Part shown: positions 15,354 to 22,493 of the stretch, piece after piece
Layout: each line of letters begins with the position of its first letter
Position numbering within the stretch: position 1 is the first letter of the stretch
Source of the DNA: CAZDSS01 sp964508185
GTDB taxonomy: Bacteria; Pseudomonadota; Alphaproteobacteria; Sphingomonadales; Govanellaceae
Assembly (NCBI GenBank): GCA_964508185.1
Contig: CAZDSS010000022.1
Location: 1-29,720, forward strand
Direction of reading: 5' to 3'
DNA: 29,720 bases
Translations under genes and position numbers: made by a program
Notes under the pieces: generated by a model
Seen by the model: only the letters and a program-made list of their open reading frames with translations
Databases searched by the model: none
Told to the model about the DNA's origin: nothing

Positions 15354-15565
15354 TCCTCGCGCCCCGGACCGCCATCGGGAAAGCGGCGTCGGAGCGTCGC
15401 AAGCTCCGCACGATCGAGGGGCGCCGCCTCCGCGATCCATCCGAACCGTCCTTCAAGGGCAAGCCTCAGCTCCTGGGGTGTCGCCGCCCAGAATGTCTCC
15501 GGCGGCCATTGCAGGATCCCGAGCGCGATCCGCGCCGCCTCCACCCATATCCTATCGCCGCTCAT
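15350..15565 (-). CDS. Phage tail assembly chaperone (GTA gp10.1-like, TIGR02216 type)
   Basis: The 71-residue product has the compact family signature: a helix ending GILQWPPETFWAATPQELRL (split over residues 16-35) and then a Gly/Pro-rich end. Such small proteins follow gp10 in GTA clusters and correspond to the second tail chaperone that wraps the tape measure before tail tube assembly. The ATG at 15565 overlaps the end of the gp10-like gene by 14 bases, indicating translational coupling. Recognition rests on the WP-x2-FW-x-AT-P-EL pattern and position. Confidence 0.88.
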   Translation of the reverse strand: MSGDRIWVEAARIALGILQWPPETFWAATPQELRLALEGRFGWIAEAAPLDRAELATLRRRFPDGGPGRED

Positions 15566-15869
15566 GCCCGCTCAGGATCCCGGCGAGAAGCGCGCTCACC
15601 GCCGGCGTCACGTTGGCAAGGCCCTCCGCCATGATCCGCTCTCCCACCTCATCGAGGCTCCGGCTTCCGCCGTCCGCCGCATTGAGGCAGGCGCGGACGA
15701 TCACCGCCACGTCGCGGAGGCCGAAATCCCCCGCCGCCGCCCGGCTTGCGAGCGGCACGATGCCACCGAGGCGCTCCTCGATCTCCATGATGGCGCCGAA
15801 GGTGGGGCGAAGCGTCAGCGTCTCCCCGCCCAGGGCGATCTCGACCTCGCCGCGCAAGGGATTGGCCAT
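15552..15869 (-). CDS. GTA gp10-like tail chaperone protein
   Basis: The 105-residue product begins MANPLRGEVEIALGGE and continues with TLRPTFGAIMEIEERLG, the hallmark of the gene-transfer-agent tail chaperone family (GTA_TAC / Phage_TAC_11). It is thought to act with the following small protein in tail assembly. GGAGG lies 9 bases before the ATG at 15869, which is why I prefer this start over longer forms that overlap the major tail gene. It begins 4 bases after the major tail protein gene ends. Confidence 0.92.
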   Translation of the reverse strand: MANPLRGEVEIALGGETLTLRPTFGAIMEIEERLGGIVPLASRAAAGDFGLRDVAVIVRACLNAADGGSRSLDEVGERIMAEGLANVTPAVSALLAGILSGHERR

Positions 15870-15873
15870 GGCG

Positions 15874-16287
15874 TCACGCCTCCAGGAACTCCACCGCGCC
15901 CGCGCTCTCGAGACGCAGGTTGTAGGTGCGCTCGCCGTTATAGTCCCCGGCATATTCGAGAGAGACCGCAAGGAACGGCCCGCGGAACCTGTCGCCGCTT
16001 TCGAACACCGCCTCGTAGTTGTCGATGGAGGCCGCCAGCACCCTGGCCTGGAAGCTCCGCTCCGCCGCGCTGTCGGTGAAGATGCCGGCGCCGGTGATCG
16101 CCACCGTGCGCGTGCCCGCCCCCGCCAGCATCTCGCGCCAGCCGTTGGAGCCCTTGTGGGTCACGTCCACCATCTCGTTGTTGATGCTGAGGCTGGTGCT
16201 CCGCATGCCGCCGATGGTGGTGAATGTCTCGGGCGACCCGCCGTCCCCGATCTTCAACAGGAAAGCCCGTCCCTTTTCCGCCCCCAT
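15874..16287 (-). CDS. Major tail tube protein (GTA gp9-like)
   Basis: The 137-residue product matches the TP901-1/GTA major tail protein family: AFLLKIGDGGSPETFTTIGGMRS (split by position, residues 7-29), SINNEMVDVTHKGSNGWREM, and GTRTVAITGAGIF, followed by the FRGPFLAVSLEYAG strand. It builds the hexameric tube rings. The ATG at 16287 is used here; a GTG two codons earlier (16293) overlaps the previous stop as GTGA and has GAGGA close upstream, so it could be the true start. Confidence 0.94.
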   Translation of the reverse strand: MGAEKGRAFLLKIGDGGSPETFTTIGGMRSTSLSINNEMVDVTHKGSNGWREMLAGAGTRTVAITGAGIFTDSAAERSFQARVLAASIDNYEAVFESGDRFRGPFLAVSLEYAGDYNGERTYNLRLESAGAVEFLEA

Positions 16288-16289
16288 TG

Positions 16290-16685
16290 TCACTCTTCCT
16301 CTTCCAAAAGCGCGCGATAGCGCATGATGGCCTGTATGAGGCCCGCATCGTCGCGGATCTCCGCCAGTTCCTGGAACATGAGCACGAGCCGCCCGCCGAT
16401 GACCGCAACCCCGTCCTTCAGGCAGTCGCCGATGAGGCCCATGAGCCGCAGCGCCTCGAGCCGTCCCGCCGCCGCCGACCAGAGATGGAGGGAATAGGTG
16501 ATCTCGGCCCCGCGCATCAGCTGTCCCGCCCAGGGCCGCACCGTCCCCGGCCGCAGGACGAGATAGGGCGGCGCCACATGGTCCGGCACATGGTCGCAGA
16601 CGGCGATCCCCGCCGCCTGCACCGCCGCATCCGCCGCAAGGGCGTCGTGAACGCCCCTGTGCAGGGCAAGGGCCAGCGCGCTCAT
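16290..16685 (-). CDS. Tail terminator protein, DUF3168 (GTA gp8-like)
   Basis: The 131-residue product has the DUF3168 layout: an N-terminal helix (ALALHRGVHDALAAD), the core VCDHVPDHVAPPYLVL and then ITYSLHLWSAAAGRLEALRLMG (residues about 62-83), ending in a strand and an acidic tail. In RcGTA this protein caps the tail tube and joins it to the head neck. The ATG at 16685 overlaps the previous gene's stop by four bases (ATGA), indicating coupling. Confidence 0.92.
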   Translation of the reverse strand: MSALALALHRGVHDALAADAAVQAAGIAVCDHVPDHVAPPYLVLRPGTVRPWAGQLMRGAEITYSLHLWSAAAGRLEALRLMGLIGDCLKDGVAVIGGRLVLMFQELAEIRDDAGLIQAIMRYRALLEEEE

Positions 16686-17056
16686 GTTCTTGTCCTCTCC
16701 AACGCCGCCTTCAGCGCGCGGGCAATGCGCGCGGCAAGCGTCCCCCGCGCCGCTTCGGCCGCGGGCGAAAGGTAGGGCCGCGGCGCCATGTGCCGCGTGC
16801 CGAACTCCACCGCCGCCGCATGGGGCGCATCGGCGCGCACCAGAACCTCAAGTCTGTCTGTCCCGGCGGCCAGATCGATGCTCTCCGCCAGCCGGCTCGG
16901 CAGCGGCCGCGCGGGGTTCCGCAATGCCATCACCCGCGCCCGTGCATCGTCCCGGATGTCCGCCGCCGCCTGTTCGAGCGTCGCCGCCACCCGCGCATTC
17001 AGCGCCGTAGCCAAGGCGGCGAAATCGCCGGTCCTGTCGCAGCTCATCTCGATCAT
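16682..17056 (-). CDS. HK97 gp10-like head-tail joining protein
   Basis: The 124-residue product has the HK97 gp10 family pattern: an N-terminal helix (FAALATALNARVAATLEQAA), the PLPSRLAESID middle, VRADAPHAAAVEFGTRHMAPRPYLSPA (the conserved A-x-x-VEFGT-x-x-MAPRPYL motif) and a final helix. Such proteins sit at the head-tail junction of siphophages; I am not aware of a separate one in RcGTA. I chose the ATG at 17056, which has GGAGG 6 bases upstream; ATG 17071 would add 5 residues. Since the MCP gene now lies between it and the head closure gene, it needs either its own promoter or long read-through. Confidence 0.88.
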   Translation of the reverse strand: MIEMSCDRTGDFAALATALNARVAATLEQAAADIRDDARARVMALRNPARPLPSRLAESIDLAAGTDRLEVLVRADAPHAAAVEFGTRHMAPRPYLSPAAEAARGTLAARIARALKAALERTRT

Positions 17057-17414
17057 CGTTTCCTCCCCCATGCGGACGAACCGGCCTGAGCCGCGACGGC
17101 CGCCCGCGTGACTCGCGAACGGCCCCCGTTTCCCGGCGCGAATTGCCACATGCCCAGGCTCCGGAGGGCCGTTTGCCCCGCATCCTGCAGGTTGAACGCA
17201 AAAATTATTTTCAGAAAACCAATGGGTAAGAAAAATTAACAAACGCAATCTGTTGCCCAAGTCGCAGGGCTTGAAACCGCAACCCGCACGGGCATTGGAT
17301 CCGGATTTCCTTACAACCCGTCCCGGTTGTAAGGCTTCGTTAACCAGCCATCTCTATTGCCGTGCCGTTCGCGGAGGAACGTCTCACGCAACGGGCTGCT
17401 ATTTGAGGTTTCCC
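17057..17414. other. 358-base divergent intergenic region, AT-rich
   Basis: This separates the tail genes (leftward) from the chemotaxis gene (rightward). It holds the most AT-rich stretch of the cluster (about 17197-17245, with AAAAATTATTTT and AAAAATTAAC), the inverted repeat and CtrA-like box described separately, and no convincing gene. I see no clear consensus promoter for the leftward tail genes. Confidence 0.6.
17309..17345 (+). promoter_or_regulatory. Inverted repeat and CtrA-like box upstream of the MCP gene
   Basis: CCTTACAACC (17309-17318) and GGTTGTAAGG (17325-17334) form a perfect 10-base inverted repeat with a 6-base spacer. Overlapping its right arm is GTAA-N7-TTAACC (17329-17345), one base from the CtrA consensus TTAA-N7-TTAA. 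Both lie 70-105 bases before the ATG. CtrA controls motility genes in many alphaproteobacteria and affects GTA expression in Rhodobacter, so the match is plausible, but short AT motifs arise by chance. Confidence 0.45.
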
Positions 17415-19187
17415 ATGCAATTTTTGTCTCGCTTCCGGATCGCGCCGAAGATTTACGGCGTGGTCGCGCTGTTGTCCCTGGTCTCCATCCTCATCGCGAC
17501 CATCAGCGTCGTCGCCATGAACAAGTACACCGAACTCGTCGACAGCGCGGCGCTCGCCAGCAAGCGCGCCCTTCTGGGTGAGAACACCAACTCCATGATC
17601 TATGCGGTGGTCATGGAATCCCGCGGCGTCTACATGTCCGAAGACCAGGCCACGGCCGACAGATACGCCGACGGCATCGAGGCCTATCTCGGAAAGATGG
17701 AGCAGAACCTCGCCCAGTGGAAACCGCTCGTTCCTCCGGCCGAAGCCGCCGAATTCGAGGAGACGGAGGCGACCGCCCGCAAGTTCATCGAGTTCCGCCG
17801 CGAACTCGCGCGCCTCGCCCGCAGCGAGGGCCACGAAGCGGCCCGCGAGTTCGGCGACAACGCGGTCAACCGCGCCAACCGCGCCCGGCTCAACGAGGTG
17901 ATGAACACCGAAATCAGCGGCATCTCCGCCGATATCGACCGCACCACCGCCGAGCTCGAGGCCTTCCAGCAGTCGGTGCAGACCGTGCTGATCGTCGTCG
18001 CGCTTGTGGGTCTCGCGATCGGCGCCGGCCTTGCCCTCGTCATCGTCACCGGCGGGCTCACCCGTCCGCTCAACGCCATGACCGCCAACATGCGCCGCCT
18101 CGCCAACGGCGATCTGCGGATCGACATCACCGACACCGACCGCGGCGACGAGGTGGGCGAGATGGCCCGCGCCCTCGAGGTCTTCAAGCAGACCATGATC
18201 CGCAACGACGAATTCGCCGAGGAAACCCGCCGCCAGACCGAGGAGATCCAGCGCCAGTCCGCCGAGACCGAGCGTCAGGCCGAGGAAATCCGCCGCGCTT
18301 CCGAGGAAATGGCCCGTCAGGCCGAAGCCCAGGCAGCGCGCGCCGAGACCCTCGATCGCCTGGTCCGCGAATTCAACGGCAATGTGGACGCGACCCTGCA
18401 CTCCCTCGCCCGGTTGGCCGAGGAAATGGACCAGACCGCGAACCTCATGAAGATCGCAGCCGACCGCGCGTCAAGCCAGTCCACCGCGGTGGCCAGCGCC
18501 TCGTCCCAGGCCAGCGCCAACGTTCACACCGTCGCCGCTGCGGCGGAGGAGATGAACAGCTCCATCCGCGAAATCGGCCGCCTCGTGGTCGATGCCTCCA
18601 AGATCGCGGCAGGCGCCGTGTCCAACGCCGAAAAGACCTCGGCCACCATCCAGGCGCTGTCTGTCTCCGCCGACAAGATCGGCGAGGTGGTGCAGATCAT
18701 CAACAGCATCGCGAGCCAGACCAACCTTCTCGCGCTCAACGCCACCATCGAGGCGGCGCGGGCGGGCGAGGCCGGCAAGGGCTTCGCGGTGGTCGCATCA
18801 GAAGTGAAGAGCCTCGCCAACGAAAGCGCCAAGGCGACCGAAGAGATCAGCGCCCAGATCAGCCGCGTCCAGAGCGAAACCAGCGGCGCCGTCTCGGCCA
18901 TTGGCGAGATCTCGTCGATCATTCACCAGATCAACGAGATCGCCGCCACCATCGCCGCCGCCGTCGAGGAACAGGGCGCCGCCACCCAGGAAATCGCCCG
19001 TAACGTCCAGGAAGCGGCCCAGGGCACGACCGAGGTGTCGAAGAACATCGAAGGCGTCAACGGCGCCGTGACGGACACCCGCAACGAGGCCGACAAGGTG
19101 GCGGCCACCGCCGCCGCCGTGAAGGCCAACGCGGGGGAACTCCGCGCCCGGATCGAGGAGTTCATCAACCGCGTCCGCGCGGCCTGA
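17415..19187 (+). CDS. Methyl-accepting chemotaxis protein inserted in the virion cluster
   Basis: The 590-residue product is a complete transmembrane chemoreceptor: TM1 at about 14-35, a helical periplasmic ligand domain of about 150 residues, TM2 at 189-212, a HAMP domain (213-265, LTRPLNAMTANMRRLANGDL), a heptad-rich coiled coil full of Glu/Gln/Arg (265-315), and the signalling hairpin with the conserved tip (INSIASQTNLLALNATIEA, then GKGFAVVASEVKSLA; about 428-467). It passes signals to CheW/CheA. There is no C-terminal NWETF-type CheR tether. GAGG lies 7 bases before the ATG at 17415. It is opposite to and between the head closure and HK97 gp10-like genes, with an own terminator. It has no evident link to virion assembly. 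Ligand unknown. Confidence 0.95.
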   Translation: MQFLSRFRIAPKIYGVVALLSLVSILIATISVVAMNKYTELVDSAALASKRALLGENTNSMIYAVVMESRGVYMSEDQATADRYADGIEAYLGKMEQNLAQWKPLVPPAEAAEFEETEATARKFIEFRRELARLARSEGHEAAREFGDNAVNRANRARLNEVMNTEISGISADIDRTTAELEAFQQSVQTVLIVVALVGLAIGAGLALVIVTGGLTRPLNAMTANMRRLANGDLRIDITDTDRGDEVGEMARALEVFKQTMIRNDEFAEETRRQTEEIQRQSAETERQAEEIRRASEEMARQAEAQAARAETLDRLVREFNGNVDATLHSLARLAEEMDQTANLMKIAADRASSQSTAVASASSQASANVHTVAAAAEEMNSSIREIGRLVVDASKIAAGAVSNAEKTSATIQALSVSADKIGEVVQIINSIASQTNLLALNATIEAARAGEAGKGFAVVASEVKSLANESAKATEEISAQISRVQSETSGAVSAIGEISSIIHQINEIAATIAAAVEEQGAATQEIARNVQEAAQGTTEVSKNIEGVNGAVTDTRNEADKVAATAAAVKANAGELRARIEEFINRVRAA

Positions 19188-19207
19188 CGATCCGAGCCCC
19201 CAAATCA

Positions 19208-19241
19208 GGGCGGCCCTCGGCAGCGCGGGGCCGCCCTTTTT
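19208..19241 (+). terminator. Rho-independent terminator of the MCP gene
   Basis: GGGCGGCCC (19208-19216) and GGGCCGCCC (19228-19236) form a perfect 9-base stem with an 11-base loop, followed by TTTTT (19237-19241). It is rightward only: on the minus strand no T run follows. Its T run touches the stop codon of the convergent head closure gene (19241-19243). Confidence 0.88.
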
Positions 19242-19576
19242 CATTGCGCCGTGTCCCGCTCGCAGAGGAGGACGAGGAACCGCCCTTCAAGGTCCCCGGC
19301 GCGGCAGCCCGTGACTTTCAGCGTCTCGTCCTGCCAGCGCACGCGGTCGGTATGCGTAAGCCCCGGCCGCGCCCGCAGGGTGACCTCGAACAGGTCGCGC
19401 CGGAGGCGCCGCTGTCCCTCGCTCAGATCCCGGCTCGCCTTCTGCCGGATCTCCGCCCAGACCTCGGCCACTGTCACGAAGCCCCGGGTGAAGCTTCCCG
19501 CTTCATCGGGCGCCAGTTGCTCCCGCTCCAGCGTCACCCGGTGGCGCAAGGCCCCGATCCTGGTTGTCCCGCTCAT
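19241..19576 (-). CDS. Head closure / head-tail adaptor protein (GTA gp7-like)
   Basis: The 111-residue product fits the SPP1 gp16 / Phage_H_T_join family: IGALRHRVTLEREQLAPDEAG at the start (split over residues 6-26), then FVTVAEVWAEIRQKASRDLSE and VRWQDETLKVTG. It forms the stopper ring between connector and tail. The ATG at 19576 overlaps the connector stop as ATGA. It is the last gene of a tightly overlapping head block (capsid to here) and is followed immediately by the convergent MCP terminator. Confidence 0.92.
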   Translation of the reverse strand: MSGTTRIGALRHRVTLEREQLAPDEAGSFTRGFVTVAEVWAEIRQKASRDLSEGQRRLRRDLFEVTLRARPGLTHTDRVRWQDETLKVTGCRAGDLEGRFLVLLCERDTAQ

Positions 19577-20154
19577 AGCCGCATGATCCGGTATGGCTGC
19601 CACAGGGTGGCGATCGCGGGTGGCAGTCCCGCCTCCCCTTCCCGCCGCTCGAAGAAATGAGCGACGGCGAGAAGCATCCCCTGCCGCAGCGCCGCGGGCA
19701 CGTCGTTCCAGCTGTCGCCGTAGCCTGCACGATAAGTGATCTCGATGCCGCCGATGGGCCGCCCCGGCCGCGGCCAGGAAAGGCCCCCGCGCCGCACGAG
19801 CCGCGCCGGGCGGCCCGCCGCCCGATCGACGACGTAGCGTTCGGGATCCAGCGTCTCCCGCCCGCCCTCCGCGTCCATCACGGCGACCTCCAGCACCTCC
19901 TGCACCGGTGGACGCGGCAGCAGCACGGGCCCCCGCGGCCAGCGGTCGAGATAGAGTTGCCAGCTCTGGCTGATGAGGCTGAGGCCCGTATAGCTCTCGC
20001 AGGCCTGGCGCGCGGCGACGATGCAGGCGCTCACCACCGCGTCCTCCTCGTCGCCGTCGAGACGCAGATGGGCCCTGGCCTCGGCAAGGGTCAGCGGCTC
20101 CACCGCCGGCCCTTCAAGGACCAGAAGATTGTTGCCTCTCATGCTGTCCGTCAT
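19573..20154 (-). CDS. Head-tail connector (adaptor) protein (GTA gp6-like)
   Basis: The 193-residue product is of the phiE125 gp8 / HK97 gp6-like connector family: EPLTLAEARAHLRLDGDEED, then ACIVAARQACESYTGLSLIS, the strand SWQLYLDRWP, and a C-terminal ITYRAGYGDSWNDVPAALRQ helix pair, with AVAHFFERREG near the end. It would form the 12-mer ring below the portal. The ATG at 20154 overlaps the previous stop (ATGA), which decides the start over a longer upstream extension that reads Arg/His-rich nonsense. Confidence 0.93.
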   Translation of the reverse strand: MTDSMRGNNLLVLEGPAVEPLTLAEARAHLRLDGDEEDAVVSACIVAARQACESYTGLSLISQSWQLYLDRWPRGPVLLPRPPVQEVLEVAVMDAEGGRETLDPERYVVDRAAGRPARLVRRGGLSWPRPGRPIGGIEITYRAGYGDSWNDVPAALRQGMLLAVAHFFERREGEAGLPPAIATLWQPYRIMRL

Positions 20155-20426
20155 CGCTCGACGATCCTGATGGTGATGCTGCGCTCGTCGCTGCGGCCGA
20201 GCGAGGTCGTGATGGTATTGACGAGGCAATAGACCCGCCCGGCGACCCCTCCGGCGACCGTGACCCGGGCGCTGCTTCCGTCATGGCTCATCCCGTCGAG
20301 CTCCAGATCGCCGTCGGGCTCCGCCCGCCACGCGCTGTCCGAAATGACCTCGTCCGCGGCCAGCCAGGCGGACCAGTCGATGCCGTAGTCGAGCATCGCC
20401 TGCGGATCCTTGGCATGAAGGGTCAT
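20151..20426 (-). CDS. Small phage fiber-tail adaptor-like structural protein
   Basis: The 91-residue product reads like a short immunoglobulin-type beta sandwich: DPQAMLDYGIDWSAWLA, SDSAW, LELDGMSHDGSSARVTVAGG and VYCLVNTITTSLGRSDERSI, ending IRIVER. This D-Y-x-x-DWSxWL and xNTI-TT-x-GR-x-xERS pattern is that of small proteins annotated as fiber-tail adaptors in many temperate phages (recognised from memory). The ATG at 20426 overlaps the previous stop as TGATG; a GTG one codon earlier is the alternative. RcGTA has no gene at this place. Confidence 0.75.
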   Translation of the reverse strand: MTLHAKDPQAMLDYGIDWSAWLAADEVISDSAWRAEPDGDLELDGMSHDGSSARVTVAGGVAGRVYCLVNTITTSLGRSDERSITIRIVER

Positions 20427-20803
20427 CACGCCGGATCCGCGATTTCGATGGACCAGGAATTGACGGTGAGGCTGTTGCCCGCCGTCAGCACCTGCGGGCT
20501 GCAGGTGGTGACATAGAGGAGCCGCTCGTTCGCCGTATCAAGGAGGGCGATGTGATCCACCGTACCGTTCTGCTCCACCGTTATGCCGCTTTTCGCCGCG
20601 ACCTGGGCGCGCCGTCCCGAAATCGCGCCGTCGCCGATGGTGAAATCGCCCGTCGTCATGGCGGTCCCGGCGAGATATTTGGCGCCCGCGCTCGCCTCCG
20701 CATAGCTCGCAGGCTCGCCGGCGCAGACCGTCAGGCGGTCGCAATTGTTCTTCACCAGCAGCAACGCGCCGTCCAGCACGTCGTCATGCACTTTCTTGGC
20801 CAT
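20426..20803 (-). CDS. Unknown 125-residue virion-module protein
   Basis: The product starts MAKKVHDDVLDGALL, includes two cysteines in NNCDRLTVCAGEP, and then GKYLAGTA-like and FTIGDGAISGRRAQVAAKSG beta-rich stretches, ending NSLTVNSWSIEIADPA. There are no membrane segments or signal peptide. The repeated short strands suggest a small beta protein, perhaps a head decoration or fiber part. Such proteins occur beside fiber-tail adaptors in phages, which agrees with its neighbour, but I cannot assign a function. GGGGAG lies 8 bases upstream of the ATG; the start overlaps the LamG gene's end by 20 bases. Confidence 0.75.
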   Translation of the reverse strand: MAKKVHDDVLDGALLLVKNNCDRLTVCAGEPASYAEASAGAKYLAGTAMTTGDFTIGDGAISGRRAQVAAKSGITVEQNGTVDHIALLDTANERLLYVTTCSPQVLTAGNSLTVNSWSIEIADPA

Positions 20804-21989
20804 GTCTCTTGCTCCCCTGGAAAATCCGTCTGTCGAGCGCGACCCGCAGCACCCGGCGCTCGCCCGAGACCCGCCGCCACAGGGGCGCCGGGCCGTCCCC
20901 GCCGCCCGTCAAGAGGGGCGCCGTCGCCCCATGGAGATGCCGGAGGCCGAAGGGCGCCGCGCCGTGGATCTGGAAGATCGCCGGGCTCGCTGTCCCATGC
21001 GCCTGCGCCCCGTCCTGGGGCGTGAGCATGCGGCCGGGCGTGACGGCGGCGGGCTCCGCCGAATGGGCGTGCAGCGCGCCCTGGGCATCCGCCCCATGAA
21101 TCTGGGCGAGGGTTGCGGCCCCGCCGTCATGGGCGTGGTGCCCGTGAGCCGCGGCGGGCGCATGGATCTGGACCGCCGCGGCGCGTGCCGCCCCGTGGGC
21201 GTGGACGCAGCTTCCGGGCGTGATCGGCGGCGCGGGCGCGGGCCCGCCGGCGGATGCGACCGCCACCATTCGCCGCGGTGACGCCACCACCTGCTCCGGC
21301 GCGCGGAGCAGGGCGAGCGCTTCGTGAAAGCCGAGCTTGTGACGCCACAGCACGAACAGGTCCGTGTCCACGTCCTGCGTGCCGCTGGACGTGTTGCCGC
21401 CCCAATAGCCGCCGAGCCTCAGGGTGTAGGCGCTGTTGGTGACGAAGCCCGTCCCCGTGTTGGTCTCATGGGCGAAGACGCCGTTCGCCAGCACGAACAG
21501 GTCCACGCGAGCCCCGTCATAGGATCCGATGGCGGTAAACGGCTCGCCGAGCGGAACCGGAATCGCGGAGACGAGCTGGCGGCTCGCCGCGCGGAAGGCG
21601 ACGACGCCGCCCGTCCCCACATTGAAGCCCCAGGACGCGTTGTTGCCGCCCACATAGCTCTGCGCCCATTCCCCGGCCCAGTAATGGGATCCGGGTCCGG
21701 CGCGAAAGCAGCCCCGCCACAGCGCCGTGAACGGCCCCGCCTTGACGCTTCCCGGGAACTGCACCATGGAGGCGCTGGTCCGGTTGTGGCGGAGCGCCCA
21801 GCCATGCGGCCCCCGCACCCATTGCGTGCCGCTGCCGAGCGTCCCGTCGCCGATCAGCCCGGCAAGATCGCGAAGCCGCGTCCCGCCCCCGTCATTGAAC
21901 AGGAACAGGCCGGCCAGTCCGGCGGCGTGGACGGGGTTTGGCTTGAGCGCGCCCTGGCATCTTCGGTCGGGCGTCACCCCGCCCTTCAT
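20784..21989 (-). CDS. LamG-like protein with C-terminal His-rich repeats
   Basis: The 401-residue product has a concanavalin-like LamG domain at about residues 25-240 (LAGLFLFNDGGGTRLRDLAG, SASMVQFPGS, GSYDGARVDLFVLANGVF, LRLGGYWGGN, then LGFHEALALLRAPEQVV as the usual closing helix). After a Pro-rich linker, residues about 263-360 carry four to five degenerate 22-residue repeats with HxH and QIH. LamG domains often bind carbohydrate, so a virion surface or fiber part is likely. The ATG at 21989 overlaps the previous stop (TGATG), with GAGG 7 bases upstream; GTG 21992 is the alternative. RcGTA has head spikes encoded elsewhere; this protein could have an equivalent surface-binding role, which is inference. 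Confidence 0.82.
   Translation of the reverse strand: MKGGVTPDRRCQGALKPNPVHAAGLAGLFLFNDGGGTRLRDLAGLIGDGTLGSGTQWVRGPHGWALRHNRTSASMVQFPGSVKAGPFTALWRGCFRAGPGSHYWAGEWAQSYVGGNNASWGFNVGTGGVVAFRAASRQLVSAIPVPLGEPFTAIGSYDGARVDLFVLANGVFAHETNTGTGFVTNSAYTLRLGGYWGGNTSSGTQDVDTDLFVLWRHKLGFHEALALLRAPEQVVASPRRMVAVASAGGPAPAPPITPGSCVHAHGAARAAAVQIHAPAAAHGHHAHDGGAATLAQIHGADAQGALHAHSAEPAAVTPGRMLTPQDGAQAHGTASPAIFQIHGAAPFGLRHLHGATAPLLTGGGDGPAPLWRRVSGERRVLRVALDRRIFQGSKRHGQESA
20910..21203 (-). repeat. Degenerate 66-base coding repeats, His-rich
   Basis: In the translation, units of about 22 residues begin with H-x-H and have a Q-I-H about 11 residues later: HAHGAARAAAVQIH, HAHDGGAATLAQIH, HAHSAEPAA (degenerate centre), AHGTASPAIFQIH, and a last partial HLHGATAPLL. 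Similar H-x-H repeats occur in other phage structural proteins carrying LamG domains. No exact DNA repeat longer than about 10 bases is evident, so the repeats are old. Confidence 0.7.
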
Positions 21990-22480
21990 CACTGCACCTC
22001 GTCAGGCACCGGCAGCAGGCTGAAGCCGTGGTCGGCGGCGTTGGCGGTGAGCGCCGCCGAGGCATTGCGGTTCCAGAACACGGGCGCGCCGTAGCGATGG
22101 TGATGCTCGAAGACGCCCGACGCCACGAACTCCACATTAGCCGCCGCCTGGTCCATGACGATGACGCCGAGGAACCTGAGGTTCCGCAGCTTGTCCTCGG
22201 CGGATACGGCGGCGTCGCCCGCGCCGTCGCTGTTGTCCGCGTGGGTCCCGTCGGAGGTCTTCCAGTAGAGCTCGACGACCGCCCCCACCGTCGGCGCGCT
22301 GGCGAGCCTGACCCACGCCCGCCAGGCGAAGCGATAGGGCCGCGCCGCCGCGCCGAAATCGTGAAGCGCGCCCTGCCGCCCGGAATTCGCCGCGAGCGAC
22401 GCAAGCGTGATCGCCGCGTCCCCGCCGCTCGCCGCCCAGACGATGACGTCGCCCGGCGCCTGATAGATCTTGCTCGCCAT
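21989..22480 (-). CDS. Unknown 163-residue virion-module protein
   Basis: I do not assign a family. The product begins MASKIYQAPGDVIVWA and reads as a beta-sandwich-like protein: AAITLASLAANSGRQGA, YRFAWRAWVRLAS, AVVELYWKTSDG, then LRNLRFLGVIVMDQ and VEFVASGVFEHHHRYGAPVFW, finishing ALTANAADHGFSLLPVPDEVQ. There is no signal or membrane segment. It lies directly after the capsid gene (13-base gap) and overlaps the LamG gene, so it is probably a head decoration or spike component. Codon use and GC match its neighbours. Confidence 0.78.
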   Translation of the reverse strand: MASKIYQAPGDVIVWAASGGDAAITLASLAANSGRQGALHDFGAAARPYRFAWRAWVRLASAPTVGAVVELYWKTSDGTHADNSDGAGDAAVSAEDKLRNLRFLGVIVMDQAAANVEFVASGVFEHHHRYGAPVFWNRNASAALTANAADHGFSLLPVPDEVQ

Positions 22481-22493
22481 CTCGCGCTCCCCG

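Noticed and set aside
11745..16320. Two long plus-strand open frames (861 and 696 codons)
   Set aside because: They run antisense through recognised tail genes and across their boundaries, with no ribosome sites or domains.
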